A stretch of DNA of 64,000 nt. Source: an uncultured Fibrobacter sp. (GTDB lineage Bacteria > Fibrobacterota > Fibrobacteria > Fibrobacterales > Fibrobacteraceae). This document shows positions 1 to 8,823 of this stretch, piece by piece; position 1 is the first letter of the stretch; the number at the start of each line of letters is the position of its first letter. The notes below the pieces were generated by a model. It did no database searches and was not told the DNA's origin. It was given only the letters and a program-made list of their open reading frames with translations. A program made the position numbers and the translations under genes. Where the stretch lies: the NCBI GenBank assembly GCA_900313675.1, contig OMSO01000012.1, positions 17,669 to 81,668 on the forward strand, read 5' to 3'.

Positions 1-3000
1 ATCTGGCCCGAGGTTCTTGCCGCATAGCCCCATTCCGTATCCATGTCCGAAAGGCGCAAGTCGTCAATCCAGAAAGTTCCCTTCAAATCATCTGGTGAAG
101 CGTCTGCATCGGCGATAATGACAAAACGGATCCAATCAATACGGGTCACCGACGGATTACCCACCAGCTTGATCTGTTCTTCGCGGGAACTGCCTTCTAC
201 CTTGCGGACCGTCGGCTCCAAGAAGGGAGGCTTACGGCCACGTTTCATGTCGGAGAAATCGGAAAGGTCCATGGCGAACGCGTTGGCCAGCCAGTTTTCT
301 TCGTGGCAGTCCTGAGGGCGATCGCCCGAAGTGCAGTTATACTTTGTCGGACGGAAACTCCATTCATAGTAATCACTGGAGCCATCTAGAGAACCTTCAC
401 CAAACTGAAGGGCAAAACGTACAGGAACCTTGTCCGCTTCCGTCTCGTAATGAATTTCCATCTTGACGGACTTGTAGCTGGACAAATCCTTCACTTCGTT
501 TTCAAAGACGCGGGTCACACCCACTTCCTGACCGGGACTCATATTCTGATAGTCCAGCACCAAAGCTGTTTCTTTCAGAGGAGCGTTGGTCTCGGAATCC
601 CGTTCCGTCTTGGTATTGGGAGATTTCGTGTAGATGTTGGAATCTTCGCGGTTGTTGATGGTGGTGACCTTGATACGGCTTGTGTCACGGGTGTCCATGG
701 ATTCCTGCACCTGGGTGGGCATGCCGTTCACTTCTACCACCTGGGAATTTTCCGTAGAGCTGGTCTTGTAGAGGTCGGCTACCGTGGTCTCTTCCCAGGA
801 GTTCCCCACTACAGCCAGGCTCACAATCTGGACCTTGGATTCGGCAACACCCGGATTTAGGCCGCCAATCCAAAGCCTGGAATAAAGGGCCTCGGCAAGA
901 ATGGTCTTGTAGTCGCTTCCCGACGGGGACACGATGGTATCGTACTGGTTCAGGGGGATTCTCCACTTGCGCCAGCCATTCTTCAGGTCCTCGTAGTCCA
1001 TGTGGTCCGTCTTGGACAAATCGATGCGGTACCGCACGAAGCTGATGTCCGTGTCCAGAGAACCGTTCTTGTTGATGTCTTCGGTATCGTACAGGCGTTC
1101 ACCGGAGTTGTTTTCGGTACCGTTGATGTGTACCGACGGATCACTTTCATCTTCCAAATCCTCGTCGTAATTATCCTGGGCAATATCCGTAGCAGAGGCA
1201 TCCGAATTGGCAGCCGTAATCTCCGACGAAATACATCCCGAAATACGGCAGTCCCACACCAGGCGCTTTTCGTCGGAACCGGAAACCTTATCCAAACCAT
1301 TGTCGGTACGGGCAACAGTTGTACCCAGGTCGTTTTCGCCGTCATATTCCTCATTAGGTTCGTAACCGTTGATTGAAATATCTTCGCTGATAAGGCCCAG
1401 GTCCAGGTAAATGGAGCCTACGTTACCGCGGGCCACCACTTCCAGGTACTTCATCTCGCTCAGGTCCTGGTAGTAAGAACTGTTAGGACGCATGATACCG
1501 CCCCAGGAATTCCCCACTAGGTTGTCGTTGGCGCGGAGGGTCATCTTCAGCACCGTCAGGTGCTGGTTGTCCACATCGGAGTTGCCTACACTAGGATAGA
1601 TGTACTTGTACAGTTCCGTGGTGTTGCTGTGCCAAATAAACTCGCCCTTGTGGCGATAGTCCTGGTTCTCGATGTAAGTCGAAGGCTGGCGTGCAACGCC
1701 GCCCGGAGGCGATGCCGGATACCACGAAAGTCTGGTCAGGGGATAAGTAAGGCCCGAAACCGTAGATTCAAAATCTTCTACAAGGGCCTCGTTGTCTCCG
1801 CTGGTATTTGCGTTATGGCGGCTGGCGGCAAATTCCGCCTCGAACCGCCAGCTGGACTTGGCGTCCGTCTGAATTCCGGGAATCAAGTTCACGAAGTCGG
1901 TCAGAGCCTGCACCGTGTCCTGCAGACGCAAGTTCATGCCCCACAGCACGCTGGAGAAGGGCTCGTTACCGAGGGTCGGGGTCTTGGCCGTAGTGCTCTG
2001 GCTCTTGTACAGCGCAGTGACACCAAAGAGGGATCCCGTACCAAAGCCGTAACGTTCCAGCGGGAGTTCCGCTCGCGCGCCCAACAGCAACTTGTTGTCT
2101 ATCTCGAACAGGGGCTCGCATTCAAAGGTGACCTTGATTTCCTTGTTGGGGTCTAGGGCGCGCTCGCTCAAAAGTTCTATCTGGCCAAGCTCATAGTTCA
2201 CCTCGTAGTCCGTGCCGCGAATAAGGGTGGTGGAACCGGCGGTCAGCTTTTCCGTACCCGGAGAAATATCCATGCAGGAGCCCGCGCTCACCGAATAGCT
2301 AGACGCAGGGTCACGAACACTGATGATAGAATTGCGTCGCTTACCCACCGATTCAAAATAGAAGCGACTGGTAAAGCGGTTCAGCTTGTAGACCGGCAAG
2401 GTGTACAGCTGAGACATGGCTCCCGTAGAATCCAACAAGCGAAGCGGTTCCAGGCAGTTTTCGCGAGCACGCTCCGTAGCGCCCGCTCCGGAATACTGCG
2501 ACAAGGGTTTACAAGGGAGCCACATTTCGCCGGTGTAGTTTCCGGAGGCGTCCTTCTTGAAGATGGTCGCATCGTTCACCAGCGGGCTTCCGGTGGAGGT
2601 GTCCGCCACCCCAAGAGTCTTGAGGTAGGTGCCCGACATGCCGGACTTGTTCTTGAGGCGCAGCACAAAGCTGCTGGAGCTTGCATCAGAAATCCCAACG
2701 GAATAAACATTACGGAGCATCAGCTTGTCGATGTCCGTCAGTTCCGAAAGGGTGGCATCCCACTGGATCAGCACCATGCTGGAGCCGTTCCTGATGGTGG
2801 TTCCCGTACGGCCGCTACCGTCGTTACTCCAGCTGGCCGCCACCAGGGTATTGCGGTTCACCCCGTTGATTTTCAAAATGCCAGTCTTGGGGTCGTAGGT
2901 GTAATCGCTGCTGGGAATTTCCACCATGCGTTCCACCAGTTTCGTAATGGTTTTACCACCAGGCGTCTTGTACACTACCGTAATGTTGTCCACCACGTCC

Positions 3001-4157
3001 TTGGCGTTGTTCAGGTTGCTGCGCTTAAAGAGTTTCAGGTTCGTGGCCGGGTAGTTCGAGGTGGTGCGTCCGGTAATGGCCGCACTGATGTAGTTGTCCC
3101 TGGCCTCGTGATTCAAGAAGTAGTAGCGGTAGGCCACGAACTGCTTGTCCAGAATCTGGAATTCCGTTGTGGACTCGTTGGCATTGATGGTGTATTCTTC
3201 CTGGGAACCGCCATCCTGGGACGCGATGGTGGTAAGCCTCCAGTCCCCAAGTTTCCAGTCAGCCTTGATACCGAATAGCCCCTGGTGGTTCTCGGAGTAA
3301 CCCGTCAGTTCCGTACCCGAAAGAGTCAGGGAGGTAGTACCCGCTTCCACCCTCTGGAGGATGTAGTCCTCAAATTCATCCTTGTAGGATTCCTCGTAGA
3401 CCACCCTCACCTGGTTCTGGATACCGAGGCCCGTCTCCACGTTGTTGATTTCCACAGTGATGTAGGGGCCGATCTTGCCCTTCACCATAAAGCTCGGGTC
3501 GTAATGCAGCGAAAGGGACGGCACAAGACTGGTATTGGTGCTGCCCTGGGCATCGTCCTTTTCGGCGTACCCCTTGAGGCGTATGTCCATGGTTCCCTGG
3601 AGCATCAGCTTGGGCTTGTCCAGGCCAAAATCCTTCATCCAGGCGGGCATGGTCACCGGTACCGTAATGTCGAATACAGAACCTGTTTCCGGCGTTTCAT
3701 AGCCGCCGTCCTTCTGGCCCACCAGGCCATTCAGCCACAGGTTCTTGCGGCCGATATCGTACATATCCGCCACGTAATCCGTCAGTTCCGGATAGTGGGC
3801 GGTCCACAAGGTGGTGGTGTCCCTAGAAAGGCTATTCACCCGCTTTTCGCTCACATCCATTTCACGGGTGGCGATATCAATGTCATGACTATAGACCTGG
3901 CCCCTGTTGTTCTTCATGAGCCTAGGGGACGCCCCGACGCCACCGAAAGGCAACATGCCGTTCAGGGGGGTGGCTGAAGGGGGCAATTCCATATATTGGT
4001 AAGTAGGTTGCCACTCCGTCTCTGCCGGGTCCGGTTCCGCCTCAGCTGGCGCATAGCCGCTGGAGTCCGCCTGAGCCCACAGGGAAACACTTGCCCACAG
4101 GATGGACAAGCCAAAGGCGAACAACCCCAAGGGGGTTCTATGCAAGAACCTTTTCAA
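1..4157 (-). CDS. sprA: SprA-like T9SS outer-membrane translocon, 5' part (3' end outside window)
   Basis: About 1385 codons are present; the C-terminus lies beyond base 1. Translation starts at TTG 4157, because a TGA lies in frame only four codons upstream and no ATG gives a signal peptide. The N-terminus (MKRFLHRTPLGLFAFGLSIL, then a hydrophobic run ending SLWA before QADSS) is a clear Sec signal. The body resembles SprA of Bacteroidota: segments such as TTIASQDGGSQEEYTINAN and DKQFVAYRYYFLNHEARDNY match its QGG...Q-FFL...YN pattern, followed by long beta-rich stretches. SprA is the giant outer-membrane pore of the type IX secretion system, and it would serve the T9SS-tailed proteins encoded elsewhere in this window. 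No strong Shine-Dalgarno sequence is visible. Family assignment is from recalled sequence pattern. Confidence 0.82.
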   Translation of the reverse strand, partial: MKRFLHRTPLGLFAFGLSILWASVSLWAQADSSGYAPAEAEPDPAETEWQPTYQYMELPPSATPLNGMLPFGGVGASPRLMKNNRGQVYSHDIDIATREMDVSEKRVNSLSRDTTTLWTAHYPELTDYVADMYDIGRKNLWLNGLVGQKDGGYETPETGSVFDITVPVTMPAWMKDFGLDKPKLMLQGTMDIRLKGYAEKDDAQGSTNTSLVPSLSLHYDPSFMVKGKIGPYITVEINNVETGLGIQNQVRVVYEESYKDEFEDYILQRVEAGTTSLTLSGTELTGYSENHQGLFGIKADWKLGDWRLTTIASQDGGSQEEYTINANESTTEFQILDKQFVAYRYYFLNHEARDNYISAAITGRTTSNYPATNLKLFKRSNLNNAKDVVDNITVVYKTPGGKTITKLVERMVEIPSSDYTYDPKTGILKINGVNRNTLVAASWSNDGSGRTGTTIRNGSSMVLIQWDATLSELTDIDKLMLRNVYSVGISDASSSSFVLRLKNKSGMSGTYLKTLGVADTSTGSPLVNDATIFKKDASGNYTGEMWLPCKPLSQYSGAGATERARENCLEPLRLLDSTGAMSQLYTLPVYKLNRFTSRFYFESVGKRRNSIISVRDPASSYSVSAGSCMDISPGTEKLTAGSTTLIRGTDYEVNYELGQIELLSERALDPNKEIKVTFECEPLFEIDNKLLLGARAELPLERYGFGTGSLFGVTALYKSQSTTAKTPTLGNEPFSSVLWGMNLRLQDTVQALTDFVNLIPGIQTDAKSSWRFEAEFAASRHNANTSGDNEALVEDFESTVSGLTYPLTRLSWYPASPPGGVARQPSTYIENQDYRHKGEFIWHSNTTELYKYIYPSVGNSDVDNQHLTVLKMTLRANDNLVGNSWGGIMRPNSSYYQDLSEMKYLEVVARGNVGSIYLDLGLISEDISINGYEPNEEYDGENDLGTTVARTDNGLDKVSGSDEKRLVWDCRISGCISSEITAANSDASATDIAQDNYDEDLEDESDPSVHINGTENNSGERLYDTEDINKNGSLDTDISFVRYRIDLSKTDHMDYEDLKNGWRKWRIPLNQYDTIVSPSGSDYKTILAEALYSRLWIGGLNPGVAESKVQIVSLAVVGNSWEETTVADLYKTSSTENSQVVEVNGMPTQVQESMDTRDTSRIKVTTINNREDSNIYTKSPNTKTERDSETNAPLKETALVLDYQNMSPGQEVGVTRVFENEVKDLSSYKSVKMEIHYETEADKVPVRFALQFGEGSLDGSSDYYEWSFRPTKYNCTSGDRPQDCHEENWLANAFAMDLSDFSDMKRGRKPPFLEPTVRKVEGSSREEQIKLVGNPSVTRIDWIRFVIIADADASPDDLKGTFWIDDLRLSDMDTEWGYAARTSGQ

Positions 4158-4243
4158 AATATTCCGTCACAAAATACTGAATTTAGGGGTCCTAAATCCA
4201 CTATTTTTTCAAGATTTTCGGGGAAATTAGAAAAATATGAATA

Positions 4244-4471
4244 GGGAGGGGCGAACGCCCCTCCCTAAATCCCTTCCCTACACGCTCATAATTACCAATC
4301 CTCGGGAACTGTTCGTTGGGAGGTAATTATTAGCGTGGGCGCAAACTGCGTTTATATGACAAGGGAGGGGTGAAACCCCTCCCTAAGACTCTCCCCTACA
4401 CGCTCATAATTACCATTCCCCAGGAACTGTTCGTTGGGAGGTAATTATTAGCGTGGGCGCAAACTGCGTTT
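4244..4471. repeat. Two tandem copies of a 118-nt palindromic unit
   Basis: Each unit has a hairpin with stem GGGAGGGG/CCCCTCCC (4244-4265 and 4363-4384), then an inverted repeat CACGCTcATAATTACC / GGTAATTATtAGCGTG (4281-4296 with 4322-4337; 4399-4414 with 4440-4455) enclosing a loop with GGAACTGTTCGTTGGG, then GCGCAAACTGCGTTT. The two copies are offset by 118 nt and nearly identical. They lie between the AIPR gene and sprA, both on the minus strand. The second copy extends into a GCGCAAA/TTTGCGC hairpin (4458-4476) next to the AIPR stop codon, so part of the array may act as a terminator. It could be a structured RNA or a MITE-like element. Confidence 0.85.
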
Positions 4472-4479
4472 GCGCATTA

Positions 4480-6372
4480 TTAAAGGAACAGTTCGATTCC
4501 TCCGCGAACCTTTTCCCATGACTTGTTCTTCTTGCACAGGAAATCCATCATCTTTTCGTAGGTGGCGGTGTTGGCGAAGCCCTTCCAGAGCCTGCGTTCC
4601 ACGGATTCGCCGCTGTCCTTGTCGATGGTGGTAATGGTATCGTAGTAAGCCGGATTGTCCTTGAATTCGGTAATCAGGATTCCCTTCAGGTCTTCCGTGT
4701 AGATACGGGAGGCATACTTGAGGATAGAATCGTTGAAGTTCAGCTCGTTTTCCACCAGCCATTCGAAATCCTGGATAGGATCGCCGTACACAAGCCAGTG
4801 CTTGAGGGCGAGAGCCACCACCAGGTCCTTCACGGCGCTGCGGAAGATAAACTTGTCTTCGAGACGGCCATTAAAGGTAATCTTGGTCAGCGGGTTATCG
4901 TCGTTGGCCTCGATGGAAACGCCCTTGCCCGGGGTCACGCGGCGGATCTTGATGGGGAGTCGGCTAAGAAGCTGCCATGCCTTGGTGAAGGCGATGGTCT
5001 TGCGCACAAAATCCTTCTCCTTTTCGGGAGCCACGCGCACAAAGGCGCCAAAGCAACGCTGGTACAGGGTTTCCTTGTCAAAAATGCAATCGCTAGAGCG
5101 GCATTCGCTGAGCTTGCCGTCCATCATAAAGAGGGTCTTGGCCAGTTCGGGGCGCATGCGGACTTCGAGCTTACGGGTACGGGCCTTGAGGCGCACGCCG
5201 TCCTTGTACACATAGGTAAAGCCTTCTTCCTGATAACGCTGCCAAATGAAGAACTGCAGGTCGTCGGCGGCGCGCAGGTGATAGCTGAACACCGGGTTCT
5301 GGCGGTTATTGGCCATGGTCACCTGGTTCAAGAAGTTGTCGGCACCGGGGTACGGCACCACCACCTTCACCAGCACCTTGGGGTTCACCGGCTTCTTGCT
5401 CTTCTTGGCATAGTGTTCGTAAGTGAACAGGGACTGGGCTCCGTTAATGATCTTCGGGCGTTCGATGTAGAGCACCTTCTTGCCATCCCGTTCCTTGAGG
5501 CGCAGGTCATCACCCGTGAGGGTCATACCGTTGTGCAAGAAGGGGAAATCGTCCACGTTCACGTTCTGGTCGTCGTTACGTTCCATGGTCTGGAAGGCAT
5601 CGATCAGGGCCGCGTTGGTGTGGGTCAGGTTGCCCAGGTAAGTACGGATGTTGGAACTCACGATAGCCATGTTGTGCTTGGTCTTGAGGCGCTTACCCAA
5701 GTTCACATGGTAGTCATAAATAGTGCGGATGGGGCAGAAACCGAGGAAAAGTTCACCGTGATCGCTTGTGAGGTGCAAGGGATCGGAATCCATGACAATT
5801 TCCAGCTTGTCGTCGGCGCTGCGGAAATCGCGGGTCAGGTCGTCGTGTTCAGCGATAATGTCCAGCTTGGCCTTCACCTCGTTTTTCCAGATGGTGAGCT
5901 TGCGGCGCATGTCCTTGAGGGTGCGTTCCAGTTCAGAGTCGGTAATGTCGCGGGTAGCGCGGGTGCGGAGTACCGTGATTTCGAGAGTCTCCATGTAGGG
6001 GCGGCTTGCCGGAGTATCGTCGTCCTCTTCCTCGTCGTCATCGCTAATCTTGTTCACTGCCCAGGGGTCGGCCTCTTCGCGCAGCGACATGAAGAAGGGG
6101 TTGGTGGGATCGCTGGTGCGGAACACGGCAATCTGGAGCTGTTTCAGGTCGGCATTCAGGTGAGAAACCACCTTCTCGAGGGGTGTATCCTCGTCCAGGA
6201 ATATGAAGAATTCCATGAAGCCCTGGGAGTACTGGAAGCCATGAAAGCATCCGTTCTCGTCCAGATTCAAGTGCCGAAGGGCCTTGATACGGTCATTAGG
6301 GTCATTGGGGTTCAAACTCAAGAGGCTAGCCACGAATGCTAGGCGTCGTTCCTGGGATTTTGTCAGTTCCAT
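4480..6372 (-). CDS. AIPR-family protein (abortive infection / phage resistance domain), 630 aa
   Basis: A 630-residue soluble protein with no signal peptide. The central part (about residues 215-340) carries the AIPR-family pattern: SSNIRTYLGNLTHTNAAL, then FPFLHNGMTLTGDDL, then PKIINGAQSLFTYEH. This mirrors the NxR.YLG..N, F...NNGIT and I.NG.QT blocks of AIPR proteins. Residues ~107-118 are a short acidic run. AIPR proteins are linked to abortive infection and to islands with restriction enzymes, but their biochemistry is poorly known. Here the gene stands alone, with no methylase or nuclease next to it. Start: ATG 6372 follows GAGGAAAAA. A likely promoter (TAAGATTTACTATTTT on the minus strand, about 6441-6462) matches the one before the FKBP gene. 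Defence function is inference. Confidence 0.75.
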   Translation of the reverse strand: MELTKSQERRLAFVASLLSLNPNDPNDRIKALRHLNLDENGCFHGFQYSQGFMEFFIFLDEDTPLEKVVSHLNADLKQLQIAVFRTSDPTNPFFMSLREEADPWAVNKISDDDEEEDDDTPASRPYMETLEITVLRTRATRDITDSELERTLKDMRRKLTIWKNEVKAKLDIIAEHDDLTRDFRSADDKLEIVMDSDPLHLTSDHGELFLGFCPIRTIYDYHVNLGKRLKTKHNMAIVSSNIRTYLGNLTHTNAALIDAFQTMERNDDQNVNVDDFPFLHNGMTLTGDDLRLKERDGKKVLYIERPKIINGAQSLFTYEHYAKKSKKPVNPKVLVKVVVPYPGADNFLNQVTMANNRQNPVFSYHLRAADDLQFFIWQRYQEEGFTYVYKDGVRLKARTRKLEVRMRPELAKTLFMMDGKLSECRSSDCIFDKETLYQRCFGAFVRVAPEKEKDFVRKTIAFTKAWQLLSRLPIKIRRVTPGKGVSIEANDDNPLTKITFNGRLEDKFIFRSAVKDLVVALALKHWLVYGDPIQDFEWLVENELNFNDSILKYASRIYTEDLKGILITEFKDNPAYYDTITTIDKDSGESVERRLWKGFANTATYEKMMDFLCKKNKSWEKVRGGIELFL

Positions 6373-6597
6373 TTTTTCCTCAATTTTAGGCTTCTGCCAT
6401 ATTTTGCCATTAAAAATAGTTTCAAAAGCCTTACTTTGGGCATAAAAAATAGTAAATCTTAAAAAAAATTTCCACTTTGGTCCCTATTTAGTGAACAAAT
6501 GTATAAATTTTAGCTATTTTTAACACATTTTGGGCAGTCAAGCCCTTTTTTTTCGCAAAAATGCTATGATTTATCGTGTATAAATAGGAGAGTCTTT

Positions 6598-7350
6598 ATG
6601 AACCTGCTCGATATTATTAATAAAGCCAAGGCCGAAAAAGCCAAAACCCTGGACCTATCCCAGCAGGGACTTCGCCTGTTACCCCCCGAACTTTTCGAAA
6701 TCCAGTCCCTGGAAGAACTGAACCTGGACCGGAACAAGCTGGTGGAGCTCCCCGACGACATCGGGCTCCTGAAGAACCTGAAAAGCCTTTCCGTCAGCGA
6801 AAACGACCTGATGGAGCTTCCGGATACCATCGGGAACCTCTCCGCCCTGGAACACCTTTACCTGGGTTACAACAGCCTGTCGGAGCTCCCCGCCACCGTC
6901 GGAAACCTCACAAACCTCCATACGGTGAATATCGCAAAGAACCAACTTCTGGAACTTCCCGACGAAATCGGCAACTGGGCCAAGGTGGTAAAACTCTCCC
7001 TCCACGACAACATGCTCACCACCATCCCCGATTCCGTCGGCAAGCTGAAAAGCCTGGTGAAGCTGTACCTGGACAACAACGACCTGACCGAGGTCCCCGC
7101 CTCCCTCGGGAACCTCACAAGCCTCGAAATCCTGATGATTTCCGGCAACCAGCTGAGCGTGATTCCTCAGGAATTCGGCAAACTTTCCAAGCTCCGAGAA
7201 CTGGTGCTGGACGCAAACCAGCTGGAAACACTGCCCGAAGCCCTCGCCGACTGCAAGAGTCTCAAAACCATCTCCATCAACGAAAACCCCATGGAAGACG
7301 GCCTGCCTCGGGCTATCCTCGACAAGAAGGGGTTGAAGATAGACCAGTAG
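6598..7350 (+). CDS. Leucine-rich repeat protein, 250 aa
   Basis: After a short helical N-terminus (MNLLDIINKAKAEKAKTLDL) the protein consists almost wholly of about nine to ten 23-residue leucine-rich repeats of the form L..L.L..N.L..LP..I/LGNL, ending with IDQ. There is no signal peptide or membrane segment, so it is probably a cytoplasmic protein-binding scaffold. The pattern is the bacterial LRR type seen in leucine-rich-repeat effectors and in ROCO proteins, but no GTPase, kinase or ligase domain is attached. Start: ATG 6598 after AGGAGAG. It is transcribed away from the AIPR gene across a 225-bp AT-rich spacer. Binding partner unknown. Confidence 0.85.
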   Translation: MNLLDIINKAKAEKAKTLDLSQQGLRLLPPELFEIQSLEELNLDRNKLVELPDDIGLLKNLKSLSVSENDLMELPDTIGNLSALEHLYLGYNSLSELPATVGNLTNLHTVNIAKNQLLELPDEIGNWAKVVKLSLHDNMLTTIPDSVGKLKSLVKLYLDNNDLTEVPASLGNLTSLEILMISGNQLSVIPQEFGKLSKLRELVLDANQLETLPEALADCKSLKTISINENPMEDGLPRAILDKKGLKIDQ

Positions 7351-7357
7351 CGCGCCA

Positions 7358-7428
7358 AGGGCGCAGTGGTTAGTGGTTAGTGGTTAGTGGTTAGTTGCTA
7401 GTTACTAGTTATTAGTTGTTAGAGAAGC
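7358..7428. repeat. Heptamer tandem tract (GGTTAGT)n and relatives
   Basis: Four to five copies of AGTGGTT/GGTTAGT followed by TTGCTAGTTACTAGTTATTAG. This is one of many short-period spacer tracts in the window. It sits immediately upstream of the first S41 protease gene. Confidence 0.85.
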
Positions 7429-7440
7429 AGGAATGGAACA

Positions 7441-8817
7441 TTGAATTTTCTGGTCCGCACAATCAAGAATAGTCTAGTAACTAGAAACTTAGAACTCAGA
7501 ACTTTCCTGCTGTTCTCCCTCGTCTTGTTCGTTGCCTGCAACGATTTCATGGAGCCGGTGGAAAGTACTCCGGAGCCCACCGCCTACGAGTTCAACTACT
7601 GGCTTTTGAACCACACCTATCTGTACGAAGCGGAACTGAAAAATTTACCCGCGGTCGGGGACAGCATTCCCCTTTTATACTCCGCACTGGAAGACCGCTA
7701 CACCCGATACTACCCTCCCTCCAAGAGCGAGGCCGCCGAAAACCAGATGAACACCTCCATCGTGGAGGGCGATCTGGGTATGGAATACCTGGTCATCTAC
7801 ACCGAAGGGGATGATCACCCCTACCCCATCTTGATATCGAGAGTCTATGCCGACAGTCCTGCCGGCAGGGCCAAGGTTCCCCGCTACGGACGGATCATTT
7901 CGGCAAACGGCATTTCAATGGAGGGTTACGACTCCAAGATGGTATACGATTCCATTGTCGACTACAGCGCCGACATTTCGCTTACTGTGTTTTTCGACGA
8001 CAGCCTACTTCAGTTTGACCTGACCAAGGAAACGGTTTACGCCCCTACCGTCTTTTTGGACACCATCAAGGGAATCACCTTCGTAACCATCACCGAATTC
8101 AAGGAATCCACCGCCGACAGGGAGAATGGCACCTTCGGCGAGCTTAGGGCATACCTGGATTCTACGGCTGGCGTTTCCGAGCCCAGGGTGTTAGACCTGC
8201 GGAACAATCCCGGCGGACTGATCAGCCAATGCCTCCCTGCCGCAGACCTCTTTGTAAAAGAAGGCCTCTTGTCTAGGCGGCAATTTGTAAGCCTAACCCC
8301 CGACGGAAAAAGGACACACCGCTCCCTAGATGTCTTGGCGAACCCCGGAGACCCCGGAGAAAACGGGAAATTCCTAATGCTTGCCAACAGGGCTTCGGCC
8401 TCCTGCGCCGAAATATTCATCGCCGCAGCCAAGGAACAGGGAGGCATTCCCCTGGCAGGCGAAACCACCTTTGGCAAGGGCATAGGGCAAAGCCAGTGGA
8501 AGACCCTAGAAGGCGGGCTTGCCGTCATTACCAACCTGGAATTCTACACGCCCAAGGGCAACAGCTATCACAAAAAAGGAATCGCCCCCGATATGGACTG
8601 TCCGGAAGGAGCTTCAAGGACATGCGCCCTAAATGCCGTCAAAACCCTATATGGTAATTCACCCAAGACACAAAGTGCCAAAATGTCTGTGGCAGAGCGT
8701 GCCATCAAGGAATCTTTGCTGGCCTCGACAAAAACAACTATTCCTGCAAAGAGTTTCGACATGGGTGGCGCTTTGGACTCCGTCGTACATTTTGTAAATT
8801 ATCCCTATTCACCGTAG
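7441..8817 (+). CDS. S41-family (C-terminal processing) serine protease, putative lipoprotein, 458 aa
   Basis: The order is a hydrophobic N-terminus with lipobox-like LFVAC, a helical region, a PDZ-like segment (GRIISANGISMEGYDSK, about residues 155-175), then the S41 catalytic core. The core shows LDLRNNPGGL, NRASASCAEIF (the central Ser aligns with catalytic Ser430 of E. coli Tsp) and TTFGKGIGQ (the Lys is the general base). The Ser/Lys dyad is therefore intact, and cleavage of exported proteins in the periplasm or at the outer membrane is expected. The only workable start is TTG 7441 after AGGAATGGAA, since an ATG just upstream reads into a stop. Codons around NSLVTRNLELRTF come from spacer-type repeat sequence. 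It is tandem with a paralogue 6 bp downstream. Confidence 0.83.
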   Translation: MNFLVRTIKNSLVTRNLELRTFLLFSLVLFVACNDFMEPVESTPEPTAYEFNYWLLNHTYLYEAELKNLPAVGDSIPLLYSALEDRYTRYYPPSKSEAAENQMNTSIVEGDLGMEYLVIYTEGDDHPYPILISRVYADSPAGRAKVPRYGRIISANGISMEGYDSKMVYDSIVDYSADISLTVFFDDSLLQFDLTKETVYAPTVFLDTIKGITFVTITEFKESTADRENGTFGELRAYLDSTAGVSEPRVLDLRNNPGGLISQCLPAADLFVKEGLLSRRQFVSLTPDGKRTHRSLDVLANPGDPGENGKFLMLANRASASCAEIFIAAAKEQGGIPLAGETTFGKGIGQSQWKTLEGGLAVITNLEFYTPKGNSYHKKGIAPDMDCPEGASRTCALNAVKTLYGNSPKTQSAKMSVAERAIKESLLASTKTTIPAKSFDMGGALDSVVHFVNYPYSP

Positions 8818-8823
8818 GTCGTT

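Noticed and set aside
1..4157. Several + strand ORFs (450-860, 1002-1376, 1560-2156, 3285-3977)
   Set aside because: All are antisense to the continuous sprA frame, which has signal peptide and family motifs.
4798..6342. 514-codon open frame on the + strand
   Set aside because: It is the antisense of the AIPR gene; its His/Val-rich composition and lack of a family mark it as a shadow.
6532..6553. GGGC-AGTCAA-GCCC followed by eight T as a terminator
   Set aside because: Four-bp stem only and no gene reads into it on the + strand; left unannotated.
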